Assembly: GCF_040654195.1 (NCBI RefSeq)
Contig: NZ_JBFAHM010000005.1
Location: forward strand, 372,001 to 436,000
Direction of reading: 5' to 3'
From: Hamadaea sp013361475
Lineage (GTDB): Bacteria > Actinomycetota > Actinomycetes > Mycobacteriales > Micromonosporaceae
Length of the DNA stretch: 64,000 nucleotides
Shown one piece after another: positions 1 to 8,244 of this stretch; the stretch's first letter is position 1, and each line of letters starts with the position of its first letter. The translations under genes and the position numbers were made by a program. The notes below the pieces were generated by a model. That model had not been told where the DNA came from. It worked only from the letters and a program-made list of their open reading frames with translations, and did no database searches.

Positions 1-366
1 TTCGATGTATGTCGTTACGTGGCTGGCTGAGGCTGAGTAGGGGATTGAGTGCGTAACATCCGCGCCTGCTGTAGCAGCCGAACCTCGCGCGAGCGGCGCA
101 GGGTGCCACGCAGGGAGATCGTCTGCCCGGGCAGGCGGTGGAGGGGTGGAGTTGCGGTCCTGCGTCCGCCGCGCATCAGCCCATCGATGCTTCCCGAAAC
201 CCGATCCATGTCCGGCGATCTTCAGCCGGCGCAGTGGTGATCGCAGGTCACATTGGGCCGCGAGGCGATCCCAGGCGCGCACATGCGTGTGCCGTAACCG
301 CTGCGGTGGCCAGCGGTTGCACTGGGTGTGGCACATCCTGTGATCGAGCTGCCTACGGGCCCGTTG
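1..366. other. Left-edge stretch without a supported gene
   Basis: I see no coding region I can defend here. A minus-strand reading frame ends near position 15, but it is short, arginine-rich and has no recognisable domain. The stretch could hold the promoter of the membrane protein starting at 367, though no clear -35/-10 pair stands out. Confidence 0.4.
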
Positions 367-1044
367 ATGTCCCGCTCACCGCTGCCGCTCGACGCTCGCC
401 GACGGGTGTGTGGTGTCGCAATGCTGCTGTGCGGAACATTGGCACTGGCGGCGGCGCGGACTCCCGGCACGCTAGATTCCCCGGCCGGCGTCCTGGAGCG
501 GTGGCGGTTTCCCGCCATGTTCACCGTGTGGGCCCTGGCGTTGATCGTCGCCGGACTGGCGATGGTCATCGCACCTCGATGGGTGCCCTTCGCGACGGCC
601 GCGGCCGGTGGTCTGCTCGCCGCGTTCATCGCCGGCGAGTCGTTCGTCGGGCTGAGGGACTGGTTCAACGTCGCCGGAGCCGCTGGTATCAACCTATCGA
701 GCCTGGCCGATGTCGTCACGCTCGCTGCCGCGTCCTGCGTCGCTGCCACGGTGGCTGTCGCCGTCGTCATGGTGGTCACCTGGCCTGAGGTGCGAGCGAG
801 CCGGCGGCAACCGCCGTTGGTCCTGCTGGCGGCGCTTGTCGCTGCTGGCACACCGATCCTTCTGATCGGGGTCCACGGCGAGACGTTCACAGCGACGGCA
901 ATCGGCGCGAGGCTGCTGTCACCGTCGTTGCCCTGCGCTGGGGCCGTCGCGCTCGCCGGATTGTGCCGCCGCGACACGCGTTTGGCGCTGCTCGGCAGCG
1001 TCGTTGTCGCTTTGGCCGCCGACGTGGCACTGAGCCTGGTCTAG
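367..1044 (+). CDS. Multi-pass membrane protein of unknown function
   Basis: The product is about 225 residues and strongly hydrophobic. Segments rich in Ala, Leu and Val recur along its length (near residues 15-30, 45-65, 70-85, 110-135, 150-165 and 195-225), so five or six membrane helices are likely. No enzymatic motif is visible. I chose the ATG at 367 because the next in-frame start, 13 codons upstream, adds only a short polar leader; neither has a strong ribosome binding site. The gene stands alone, about 260 bases before the type VII-like module. I cannot assign a function. Confidence 0.65.
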   Translation: MSRSPLPLDARRRVCGVAMLLCGTLALAAARTPGTLDSPAGVLERWRFPAMFTVWALALIVAGLAMVIAPRWVPFATAAAGGLLAAFIAGESFVGLRDWFNVAGAAGINLSSLADVVTLAAASCVAATVAVAVVMVVTWPEVRASRRQPPLVLLAALVAAGTPILLIGVHGETFTATAIGARLLSPSLPCAGAVALAGLCRRDTRLALLGSVVVALAADVALSLV

Positions 1045-1305
1045 AGCTTCGGCGCCGACCCCTGATGAGATGCCCGACCCTGCCACCGGCCACGTAGTCA
1101 AATCGCGGGAGGCGGTTAACGCGGCGGCACCTGAGCATCCGGCGCCGCTCGGACGCCGAAGGAAGAGTCCGAAGAACCGTCCTCGAGCCCGAGGTTCCAC
1201 GCTGCGACTCCTCCACCGATCCTCCACGCCAAGTTCGGCCAATCGGTTAACGCTTCTCCCTTTCTCAATGACAGAGCGGTGGCTTAGGGTGATGGCGCCT
1301 TAGCC

Positions 1306-1716
1306 ATGGGGGAGGTTGGTGGACTGGTGTTCGGTGATGATCTGGGTGCAGCCGAGGAGGCCGTGGACCGCTGGGAGGCATCCCTGCAGGAGCGTGCCGA
1401 CGCGGCCAGGCGAGTACGTGAACGTCTCGATGCGGTGACCGGCATCGGCTCCGACCCGGACCGGATCGTTCAGGTCACCGTCGCGCCTTCGGGTGTCCTG
1501 GCGGATATCAAGCTGCCGGACCAGATCCGCCGCCAATCGGTAGACCTGACCCGGCAACAGATCCTGCAAGCCGCGCAAGCGGCCCAGGCCGACCTCGCCC
1601 GCAAGGCCGCGCTCGTGGTCGCGGACACGATCGGCATGAACCATCCGACGGCCAACGCGATCGTCTCGTCCTATACCCGCCGCCTGACGATGGATCCCGG
1701 CGATGCAGCCAGGTGA
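1306..1716 (+). CDS. YbaB/EbfC-like protein of a type VII module
   Basis: This 136-residue protein is mostly helical and carries the YbaB/EbfC layout: a heptad-like N-terminal helix, a central beta segment near residues 58-70 (VQVTVAPSGVLADIKL) and a long C-terminal helix. Family members are dimeric nucleoid-associated proteins. In actinomycetes, divergent copies often precede EspC-like and WXG genes, as here. The next gene starts 14 bases before this stop, so the two are translationally coupled. The start is uncertain: a GTG at 1327 with an upstream GGGGGAGG run is an alternative. DNA binding is a family expectation, not something the sequence proves. Confidence 0.7.
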   Translation: MGEVGGLVFGDDLGAAEEAVDRWEASLQERADAARRVRERLDAVTGIGSDPDRIVQVTVAPSGVLADIKLPDQIRRQSVDLTRQQILQAAQAAQADLARKAALVVADTIGMNHPTANAIVSSYTRRLTMDPGDAAR

Positions 1717-2020
1717 ACTGAACGCCACACCGTCGGCCATCGTCCAGCACGCCGGCGTCGTTGACGGCATTGCCGCGAGGGTGGCCACAGCCAAGCAGGC
1801 GGGCGAGACGGTGCGGGTGGACAATGCCGCCTACGGTCGGTTGTGCACACTCCTGCCACCGCTGATCAACTTTTTGCAGAACATGGTTCTCGACGCGATC
1901 ACCGAGGCCGACACGTCCTTGACAGACACCGCGGCCCGGCTGCGCACCGCCGCCGGCGCGTACCTGGCCGCCGATGACTCCAGCGAACGAGACATCCGCC
2001 GGATCGGCACCACCGGATGA
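1703..2020 (+). CDS. EspC/DUF2580-like type VII secretion-associated protein
   Basis: A 105-residue helical protein with the features of the EspC family: an N-terminal hydrophobic helix ending near residue 30, a central helix with NFLQNMVLDAI, and a C-terminal helix (ARLRTAAGAYLAADD) followed by a polar tail. Related proteins act as secretion partners or chaperones for WXG100-type substrates. It overlaps the YbaB-like gene upstream by 14 bases and the toxin gene downstream by 4 bases (ATGA at 2017-2020), so all three are very probably made together. No Ecc machinery genes are in the window, so export would rely on a system encoded elsewhere. Confidence 0.7.
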   Translation: MQPGELNATPSAIVQHAGVVDGIAARVATAKQAGETVRVDNAAYGRLCTLLPPLINFLQNMVLDAITEADTSLTDTAARLRTAAGAYLAADDSSERDIRRIGTTG

Positions 2021-3246
2021 CGATCAACCCGCTCGTCGCCGGCTCCCTCGATCAGCCAGCCAGCGCCTGGTCCGGGATCTGGATCGCCGAAGACATCGAA
2101 CTCATCGCCCAAGGCATCAAAGCTGGCTCCTGGATCGACGGCACCCTCGGCGTCGTCGGCGTCGGCCTCGACGGACTGGCACTCGTGTCCGACCCGATCG
2201 GCGCGCTGCTGCAATACGGCATCTCCTGGCTCATCGAACACGTGCGTCCGCTGACCGAAGCCCTCGACTGGCTCGCCGGAGACCCTGGCCAGATCGCAGG
2301 CCACGCGCAAACCTGGCGCAACATTGCCAAAAGCCTGCACGGCGACGCCGAACAGCTGCGGGCCGAGGCCGCCACGACCGCCGCAACCTGGACCGGCACC
2401 GCAGGCGACACCTACCGCAGCTGGGCACAGCAGCAGCACGACGCGATCCTCGGCATCGCCAAGGCCGCCGGCGCGATGGCCTCGATCACCGAAGGCGCCG
2501 GAGCGCTCATCGCCGCCGTACGCATCCTGGTCCGCGACGCGATCGCCACCGCCGTGTCCCGCCTGATCGTGTACGCCGCAGAGCTTGTTGCCTCCTGGGG
2601 CACCGCCACACCGCTGGTCGTGGAGCAGGTCACCACGCTGGTCGCCTCGTGGGGAGCGAAGATCGCCCGCTGGCTACGGGCACTGATCGCCAGTCTCCGG
2701 CGGCTGGGCCCGATCGTGACCCGGCTGGGTGACCTCACCTTCGAATTGCAGAAGATCCTCCGACGTCTGCGCGGCCAAGGCCATCTGCCGCAGGGGCCGT
2801 CGCACACCAAGCCCTCGCACGCGCCGAACGCCACCGCTCGCCCCCGCGGCACGCCCGCGAAGGCCCATCCCACCAAGAATCGAGACCTCGCGAAACGCCG
2901 GGAGAACGAGGCCGCCGACGTCCTCGCCAGGGATGGATACGACGTGGAACAGAACCCGCCGCCGAGGGAAAATGGCAAAGAGCCCGATTACAAGATCGAA
3001 GGCGAATACTTCGACTGCTACAGCCCCACCACCAATGACCTGGACAATCTTCGTGACGGCATCAGCAAGAAGCTGCGAGACAAACTCGGCAAGCTCCAGG
3101 CCGACCGCATCGTGCTCAACCTCGACGACTCACCGTTCACGGCCGACCAGATCCGCGACATCCTGATCCGCAAGCCCATCGAAGGGCTGAAAGAAATTAT
3201 CATTGTCCGAGGCGGCGCCTCGATGCCGTTCTTCCCGTTCATGTGA
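2017..3246 (+). CDS. Type VII-type polymorphic toxin with C-terminal CdiA-like tRNase domain
   Basis: The 409-residue protein has two parts. Residues about 85-230 form a helical WXG-like delivery region with TWTGTAGDTYRSW near residue 128, followed by hydrophobic helices. After a Pro/His/Lys-rich linker (about 250-285), residues about 290-405 match the CdiA_C tRNA-nuclease fold as I know it: an ENEAADVLARDGYDV helix, PDYKIEGEYFDCYSP around residues 323-337, then DRIVLNLDDS and a final strand IIIVRGG. The acidic and Lys positions in the PDYKIEGEYFD segment are the likely catalytic centre. The immunity candidate follows 9 bases later. Target RNA and delivery route are inferred. Confidence 0.75.
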   Translation: MTINPLVAGSLDQPASAWSGIWIAEDIELIAQGIKAGSWIDGTLGVVGVGLDGLALVSDPIGALLQYGISWLIEHVRPLTEALDWLAGDPGQIAGHAQTWRNIAKSLHGDAEQLRAEAATTAATWTGTAGDTYRSWAQQQHDAILGIAKAAGAMASITEGAGALIAAVRILVRDAIATAVSRLIVYAAELVASWGTATPLVVEQVTTLVASWGAKIARWLRALIASLRRLGPIVTRLGDLTFELQKILRRLRGQGHLPQGPSHTKPSHAPNATARPRGTPAKAHPTKNRDLAKRRENEAADVLARDGYDVEQNPPPRENGKEPDYKIEGEYFDCYSPTTNDLDNLRDGISKKLRDKLGKLQADRIVLNLDDSPFTADQIRDILIRKPIEGLKEIIIVRGGASMPFFPFM

Positions 3247-3255
3247 GGCAGCGTC

Positions 3256-3756
3256 ATGTCGGTGGACATCGAGTACGAGACAGACCAAGTCCTTTCACCG
3301 GACGATCTCCGCACCACCATCGTCGCCTTGCTGGATGCGGTGATTGTTGAGCCAGCAGACGGCAGCCAGATGTTCTTACGTGCTCCCGGCGTCGACATCA
3401 CATGCCTCGCCCTGCCCGAGCACGACGATGACCCCGAACAAGAAGCGATGGAACAACGTCATGCCGCCCACATGGGATTCCGGCGGCGAAGCCTGGTCGC
3501 TTTCCGGCTCCGCGGTACCGCGACAGCCGAGGAATCAGACGCGGCATGGGCCCAGATCCTCAACCTTGCCGTCGAGCTTCCCAGCCGCCACCCAGGAAAC
3601 GCGGCACTCGTGCTCGACTTCGAGCGGGTACTCATGCGAGCCACACCGCAAGCTGGAATCACGTTCGACACCTGGGATGGGTTCACGGAAGATCCCGAAC
3701 TCATGGCGATCGTGTCCAAGCATGGACAACTGACCCTCGACCAGCCGCTGCTATAG
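3256..3756 (+). CDS. Probable immunity protein for the adjacent toxin
   Basis: A 166-residue acidic cytosolic protein with no signal peptide or membrane segment. It starts 9 bases after the toxin stop, with a GAGG-like site upstream, which is the classic toxin-immunity order. Its beginning (SVDIEYETDQVLSPDDL) and length resemble the SitI3-type immunity family as I recall it, but that match is from memory. The net acidity would suit binding to a basic nuclease domain. An alternative is an unrelated orphan protein in the same transcript. Confidence 0.6.
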   Translation: MSVDIEYETDQVLSPDDLRTTIVALLDAVIVEPADGSQMFLRAPGVDITCLALPEHDDDPEQEAMEQRHAAHMGFRRRSLVAFRLRGTATAEESDAAWAQILNLAVELPSRHPGNAALVLDFERVLMRATPQAGITFDTWDGFTEDPELMAIVSKHGQLTLDQPLL

Positions 3757-3898
3757 GACGATCACCCGCCGCCCAGCCGGCTGGCTGTCGAGACTTGCAG
3801 GTGATGTCAGGCTCCGGAGAGCGCACCACGCCGCTGACCGAAATGAAGTGACGTACGTAGTGGCGATCATCGGAATTCGGATCGCTGAGGGGCGTCCT

Positions 3899-4228
3899 AT
3901 GAACCCTGGCGAATTCCAGGTCGACCGTGTGTTCGACGTAGTCAGCCGTGGGGGAATCCTGGTCGTCGGCACGTTCGCAGCCGAGCGGCCTGTCGGAGTG
4001 CCTGCCATGCGCGATGCGGCTACCGGCCAGCTGCTCACCATCCTGGGCATGGACTTCCCGACCGCCCGGACACTGGCTACCGGCCAGACCACGTTCGTTC
4101 TCGACCGCGCTGACCGCGACTGCGCTTCCCCCGGCCGCATCTGGACCGACGCCGCCGAAGATTCCCGCACATCGGATCGTGACCGGTCCGGACAACATCT
4201 CTCGCATCGTGGAGTGACATCACTGTGA
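3899..4228 (+). CDS. Small EF-Tu domain 2-like beta-barrel protein
   Basis: A 109-residue protein. Residues 5-75 look like the OB/beta-barrel domain 2 of translational GTPases: FQVDRVFDVVSRGGILVVGT, then a short strand with VLDRADRD near residue 62. No GTPase domain is attached. Such single-domain proteins are scattered in actinomycetes and their role is not known to me. The ATG at 3899 is preferred over an in-frame start at 3848 because GAGGGG lies 7 bases upstream. The stop overlaps the GTG of the XRE gene (GTGA at 4225-4228), so the two are coupled. Confidence 0.55.
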   Translation: MNPGEFQVDRVFDVVSRGGILVVGTFAAERPVGVPAMRDAATGQLLTILGMDFPTARTLATGQTTFVLDRADRDCASPGRIWTDAAEDSRTSDRDRSGQHLSHRGVTSL

Positions 4229-4896
4229 TCTCCGAACAGACCGCCGCCGTGATCGCGCAGACCCCGGACCGGTGGACCACCTATACGCAGGCATGCCAAA
4301 CGCTCGGCGCACGGCTGGCCGCCTGCCGCAAGGATGCCGGGTTGACCCGCAAGCAGCTTGCGTCCGCGTTGGGACGGAGTCTGTCCACTGTCCGCCGCGC
4401 CGAAACCGGCGCCAGCCACTTCAATGCTGACTTCTGGCGGGCGGCTGACGAGACGTTGAACACCGGCGGAGTACTGGCCGCCGAGTGGGTGCGCGTCGCC
4501 AAGCATAAGCAAGCCGCCGAAGCCCAGTACGCCGACAAAGTCGCCCTTAACGAGGCTGCCGGCCGCTGTCTGAGTCCGGCAGATTGCCTGTGCCGGGTGG
4601 CGGTGGCGCACTGGACGCAGAGGGAGATCCGCGCGCTGCGCGTGGCGTTGCGGTTCGGGTTCCCGCAGTGGGCATCGGTCATGCAGACGGATCTGGAGGC
4701 CGTGTATGGGTGGGAAAGCCCACGGGGGCCGTTGCCCAGTCTGGAAGCGCAGTTACAGTTCGATCAGCTGCTAGCCCGCGTCGACATAGACGCAAGGGCA
4801 CGGTTCCGGAAATTGCTGACCGCACCTTCGGCCGTCCCAACGGCATCATCATCGTCGCCGGCCGTCGCTGTCGCACCGTCTGGAGGTCAGCAATGA
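4225..4896 (+). CDS. XRE-family transcriptional regulator with extra C-terminal domain
   Basis: 223 residues. The N-terminal XRE helix-turn-helix spans about residues 25-75 (LGARLAACRKDAGLTRKQL, then GRSLSTVRRAETG). Residues about 115-190 form a second helical domain containing WTQREIRALRVALRFGF and FPQWASVM, which reads like another DNA- or ligand-binding unit. The tail is Ser/Pro/Ala-rich. It starts at a GTG that overlaps the EF-Tu-domain-2-like gene, suggesting joint control. Its target is unknown; autoregulation is common in the family. Confidence 0.7.
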   Translation: MISEQTAAVIAQTPDRWTTYTQACQTLGARLAACRKDAGLTRKQLASALGRSLSTVRRAETGASHFNADFWRAADETLNTGGVLAAEWVRVAKHKQAAEAQYADKVALNEAAGRCLSPADCLCRVAVAHWTQREIRALRVALRFGFPQWASVMQTDLEAVYGWESPRGPLPSLEAQLQFDQLLARVDIDARARFRKLLTAPSAVPTASSSSPAVAVAPSGGQQ

Positions 4897-4936
4897 GCCG
4901 AGGCTTACTCCGGCCAGGCGGCGACTGGGCATAGCC

Positions 4937-5029
4937 GTGATCTTGATCCTGTTCACCCTGAGCACCCTGAGCAGCGCCTTCACGCTCTGGGACGTCCTCA
5001 CCGGCTTGATGCCCGGCTCCAAGCCCTAA
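4937..5029 (+). CDS. Possible 30-residue membrane peptide
   Basis: A GTG start opens a short frame whose product begins with a hydrophobic stretch (ILILFTLSTLSSAFTLW) and ends in a polar Lys-Pro tail, consistent with a single membrane helix. It lies 40 bases after the XRE stop. There is no clear ribosome binding site, and the ATG overlapping the XRE stop (4893) belongs to another frame that ends after 13 codons. Treat it as a possible peptide rather than an established gene. Confidence 0.25.
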   Translation: MILILFTLSTLSSAFTLWDVLTGLMPGSKP

Positions 5030-5326
5030 CGCCGCCGGCATCCTGGGACGCGTCCCAGCCTCGACCCTTGTGCCGCTTGCCAATCCGGCGTTTCGGACAC
5101 CTGACACGGGTCACTAGGCCCTGCGCGAATTCTCGCCACGCTGACGGTGTGGATGAAGACCGGGCCGGACGTGGCAAGCCTCCTGCTGTCCCCCGTGCAG
5201 CGCGCCACGTCCGGCCCACCATCGGCGTTCAATAGCGCTGGGAATCGCCGCCCACGGAGGCGAGTCGACAAGTCTCGACGGACGTCGCGACGGGCGGACC
5301 TACGTCACCCGATCCCGGGGTGGGGG

Positions 5327-5530
5327 TCAGAGGGTAGGGGTGAGGACGTGGCTGCGGGTGGGTAGCCAGCTCACGCCGTAGGTTGCCCATTTCTCCAGCT
5401 GCAGCCGATCGATAATGTCAATGCTCTGCTGCTTGGCAAAGGCGCTGGCCGTGTCGGACACCCGGCGATTAGTGACCATGGCAACGATGTGCGCCTTGCG
5501 AGAGCGAACCCGGTTGTCGACAACGTTTGC
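5327..5530 (-). pseudogene. Remnant of a restriction-endonuclease-like (Mrr-type) gene, C-terminal end only
   Basis: The last 65 or so residues of a minus-strand frame read like the C-terminal end of an Mrr-type restriction endonuclease: an AMVTNRRVS strand, an ASAFAKQQSIDIIDR segment and EKWATYGVSW. The N-terminal nuclease core with the PD-(D/E)xK residues is missing; sequence further upstream in the frame (5531-5737) shows no family resemblance. I therefore call it a truncated remnant. The flanks, 5030-5326 and 5531-5739, hold nothing else I recognise. Confidence 0.45.
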
Positions 5531-5739
5531 CGTCTCGGTCTCCACTTGATCGCGATGTGACGCGGAGCGTTGATGTCGGGGCGGTGCACCGTCGGATTGG
5601 CGGAGCCAACGGTGCACCGCTCGACGAAGGGTCCGCACTGTGTCATCCAAAATCTGCCCCAATTCGAATGCTGTGTGCCGACACCTCCACCCTCCCGACG
5701 GGCCCTGGCAGGCACTCGAGTACCTGGAGATCATCACCG

Positions 5740-6762
5740 ATGAAGCTTCACGCCCAATCGACCTTGGCGGGCTACGCCCGTGCCGCGGTCGACCTTAAGA
5801 GCCGTATGCACGCCTATTGCCGTTCCAGCGGAGGGAGCCAGTACATTCGGACAATCGTTCAGAGCCGATTCGACGGCCCGCACGGCGAGCACGACATCGA
5901 AGAACGTGTCAGCGATTTCGTCCATCTCATGGCGACGACCTGCTGGCGTCAAGGAGAAGCGTTCGTTCTGGCTCCGGCGATGACCGCCGTCGTCGCTGCC
6001 GCCGCGAACGCGCTTGACCTCACCGGCGAGATGCTGTCGGACGAGGTTGCGCCGACCGACTGCGGAGTGCTGTTCCTGCCCGAGCCGATCTACTACCGTG
6101 ATCGGCGCGGACGGCTGCGCCCCGTGTCCGCGATTACTTGGGGGCGGTTCGCGAGCGGCTCCAGTGCGGCATGGCTGTTCGGAAGCTGGTCGGACCCGGA
6201 AGACCCGCACAGCCCCCTGGCATCCAACCTGTCTCGCAAAGAGCGTCGCGCCAACACTTATCGGCGGTATGTCGGCCCCTATATGCTGTCCGACTTCGAC
6301 CATGTGCCGATCACCGAACGCGTGCCCCCTCACGAGTCTGCGGTGGGCGACACCGACGACATGGACTGGCAGCCCGCACCGGATGGCCTGTTCGTCATCG
6401 ATGCCGCGACGTGCCGTACGTCCGTATGCACAGCGATCCTGTACGCCTTCTGGGTCATCCAGGCCCAGCCGATCGCCACCGTCGCCGCCACTCCGATCGA
6501 CCAACCTGCCGCCCGACGGGCCAACCGCGCTGGCATCGTCCACGAAACGCGGATCGTCATGCTGCGCCGCGTCAGCCCGATCGGTGACCGCGACACCGAT
6601 GCCAAGTGGCACTACCGCGTCCGGTTCATCGTCCGAGGACACTGGCGTCGCCTCGTCAACCGCGACGGCGTGCCGTACCGGATCTGGATTCACGCTCACA
6701 TCAAGGGCCCCGACGGAGCGCCGCTGCTGCACGGCGAGAAGGTGGCTGTACTGGGCCGTTGA
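5740..6762 (+). CDS. Conserved actinobacterial protein of unknown function (340 aa)
   Basis: I do not recognise an enzyme family. The N-terminal 70 residues are helical, the middle carries strands such as CGVLFLPEPIYYR and ITWGRFASG, and the C-terminal part contains AKWHYRVRFIVRGHWRR followed by RIWIHAHIKGP and a Leu-Leu-His-Gly-Glu-Lys-Val end. I recall similar C-termini in unannotated proteins on actinomycete accessory elements. The ATG at 5740 is preferred because the frame upstream of it is low-complexity and overlaps remnant sequence. There is no signal peptide or clear membrane helix. It stands alone, facing the next gene across a short gap. Confidence 0.6.
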   Translation: MKLHAQSTLAGYARAAVDLKSRMHAYCRSSGGSQYIRTIVQSRFDGPHGEHDIEERVSDFVHLMATTCWRQGEAFVLAPAMTAVVAAAANALDLTGEMLSDEVAPTDCGVLFLPEPIYYRDRRGRLRPVSAITWGRFASGSSAAWLFGSWSDPEDPHSPLASNLSRKERRANTYRRYVGPYMLSDFDHVPITERVPPHESAVGDTDDMDWQPAPDGLFVIDAATCRTSVCTAILYAFWVIQAQPIATVAATPIDQPAARRANRAGIVHETRIVMLRRVSPIGDRDTDAKWHYRVRFIVRGHWRRLVNRDGVPYRIWIHAHIKGPDGAPLLHGEKVAVLGR

Positions 6763-6850
6763 GATCCTTCGGCGAACTCGACGTCTGCTCGTTCGCGGCC
6801 TCAGGAAACCTTCCATGCTTCGCGGGTGCAGCCCGATTCCTGCTCGCGGG

Positions 6851-7216
6851 TCACTGCGGCCAGTCCAGCTGCGGTTCCGGGACACCAACGCTTCGGGCGT
6901 ACGCGACGGCCTCGTCGAAGCCAGCCTGGTCGCCTCGGGGGTAGGCGAACACACGGCCGCTGAACACCACATACTTCGTGCGGACGGATCCGAAATCGCA
7001 ATACCAGCTGCCGGCGCGCATCGCGTCGGCCAACTGCTGCGCAAACAGTCCCACAGCATCATCGGGACATGAGAAGTCGATCAGGGTCCATTCGGATGGC
7101 TGACCGGGCGCGGGGCTGGTCACAGTGATCCGTTGCAGCTTGCGCAGCGTCAGCCCGCACTCGATCAGCATTCCCGGAGCCAGGCTCTCAGCAACTAGCG
7201 TGCCCGTCACCGCCAT
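6851..7216 (-). CDS. Small conserved protein of unknown function (121 aa)
   Basis: A compact alpha/beta protein with no signal peptide. It begins MAVTGTLVAESLAPG, has a strand pair around RITVTSPAP and WTLIDFSCPD, and a segment WYCDFGSVRTKYVVFSGRVF. I set the start at the ATG at 7216 because AAGGAG sits 5 bases upstream; a GTG two codons earlier is less likely. It is transcribed away from the LexA-type gene, and the 118 bases between them must contain both promoters. I cannot assign a function. Confidence 0.6.
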   Translation of the reverse strand: MAVTGTLVAESLAPGMLIECGLTLRKLQRITVTSPAPGQPSEWTLIDFSCPDDAVGLFAQQLADAMRAGSWYCDFGSVRTKYVVFSGRVFAYPRGDQAGFDEAVAYARSVGVPEPQLDWPQ

Positions 7217-7297
7217 GCGCACTCCTTAAGGTCGATCAGCCATCCAAAGCGGCGGACACCGGGCTTGAGATCACCGGAGCCGACGACGTCCATGTTT

Positions 7298-7334
7298 AGC
7301 ACACATGTTCGCAAATTTGCTGTAGTCTGCTGGG
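7298..7334 (+). promoter_or_regulatory. Probable leaderless promoter and partial SOS-box-like site of the LexA-type gene
   Basis: A -10-like TAGTCT (7323-7328) is followed by six bases and then the ATG at 7335, so the transcript is probably leaderless. Just upstream, 7298-7311 resembles the actinobacterial LexA site CGAAC-N4-GTTCG: the right half GTTCG is exact and the left half (AGCAC) matches at three of five positions. The position over the expected -35 region would allow autorepression. Confidence 0.5.
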
Positions 7335-7943
7335 ATGAATTCTCCCGATCCGCGGCTCACTCCACGGCAGGCCGACATCCTGTCGGCGATCCGGGATTGG
7401 GCCGGACGTCGCGGCTACGCGCCGACCGTTCGCGAGATAGCCGCTGAGGTGGGCCTGGTGTCGCCGTCGTCGGTCGCCCATCACCTGACCACACTCGAGC
7501 GACTCGGGCTGATCAAGCGGGAGCGGCGAGGGCCTCGCACGGTCGGCCTGCGCGGCAGCCCGCAGGCTTCGACACGGCGGGTGCCGGTGCTGGGCACGAT
7601 CGCCGCGGGGCCGCCGATCCTTGCCGAGGAGAGTTACGGGGAACACCTCGTGGTCTCGGCCGATCTGGTCGGCAATGGCACTCTGTTCGCGCTGCGGGTG
7701 CGCGGCGAGTCGATGATCGACGCGGCGATCTGCGATGGCGACTTCGTGATCGTGCGGCGAGAGCAGGCCGCCGACGACGGAGATATCGTGGCCGCGCTGA
7801 TCGACGATGAGGCGACGGTCAAGGTCTACCGGGTCCGCGACGGTCACGTCGACCTTGAGCCGCGCAATCCGCGCTTCGGCGTCATCAATGGTGACGACGC
7901 CCGGATCCTCGGCAAGGTCGTCACCGTCATCCGAAAGCTGTAG
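7335..7943 (+). CDS. lexA: LexA-type repressor with self-cleaving peptidase domain
   Basis: 202 residues, a normal LexA length. Residues 8-70 form the winged helix-turn-helix (LTPRQADILSAIRDWAGRRG, SPSSVAHHLTTLERLG). The Ala91-Gly92 pair in GTIAAGPP is the expected self-cleavage site. Ser126 in RGESM and Lys163 in ATVKVY are the catalytic dyad of the S24 peptidase domain. All key residues are present, so DNA-damage-induced self-cleavage is expected. It sits alone in accessory DNA rather than beside the usual chromosomal neighbours, so it may be an additional copy that controls local genes. The partial SOS-like box upstream suggests autoregulation. Confidence 0.9.
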   Translation: MNSPDPRLTPRQADILSAIRDWAGRRGYAPTVREIAAEVGLVSPSSVAHHLTTLERLGLIKRERRGPRTVGLRGSPQASTRRVPVLGTIAAGPPILAEESYGEHLVVSADLVGNGTLFALRVRGESMIDAAICDGDFVIVRREQAADDGDIVAALIDDEATVKVYRVRDGHVDLEPRNPRFGVINGDDARILGKVVTVIRKL

Positions 7944-8244
7944 CTCGTAGGATCCCGATCCTCGGCAGCAACTCACCGCGCGTGCGGCCGTCAGCTAGGG
8001 AGCCCCTGTGGGCCGTCGGAACACATGAGGACCTCGGTCAGGCCGAGCCCGCCGGCGGGCAGCGGCGCCAGGCTGAACACCGCGCCTGCGGCGCCGGCCG
8101 TCGGCTGCACGACGACCACGTGGGACGCCGGCCCGCTGCTCACCGTCTCGCGCGGGGTCGTGAGGAGATCCGATCGCTCGTTGGGGTCCCGGTCGTTTCC
8201 AGCGAAGGACAACGATCCCGTTGGTCTTGGTGTGAGGGCTGACC
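7944..8244. other. Gap with an unresolved minus-strand fragment
   Basis: Between the LexA-type gene and the acetyltransferase remnant no intact gene is apparent. A minus-strand frame at 7991-8212 has balanced composition (VSSGPASHVVVVQPT, AGAVFSLAPLP) and could be the end of a decayed protein, but I cannot name a family and see no start signal. Confidence 0.35.
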
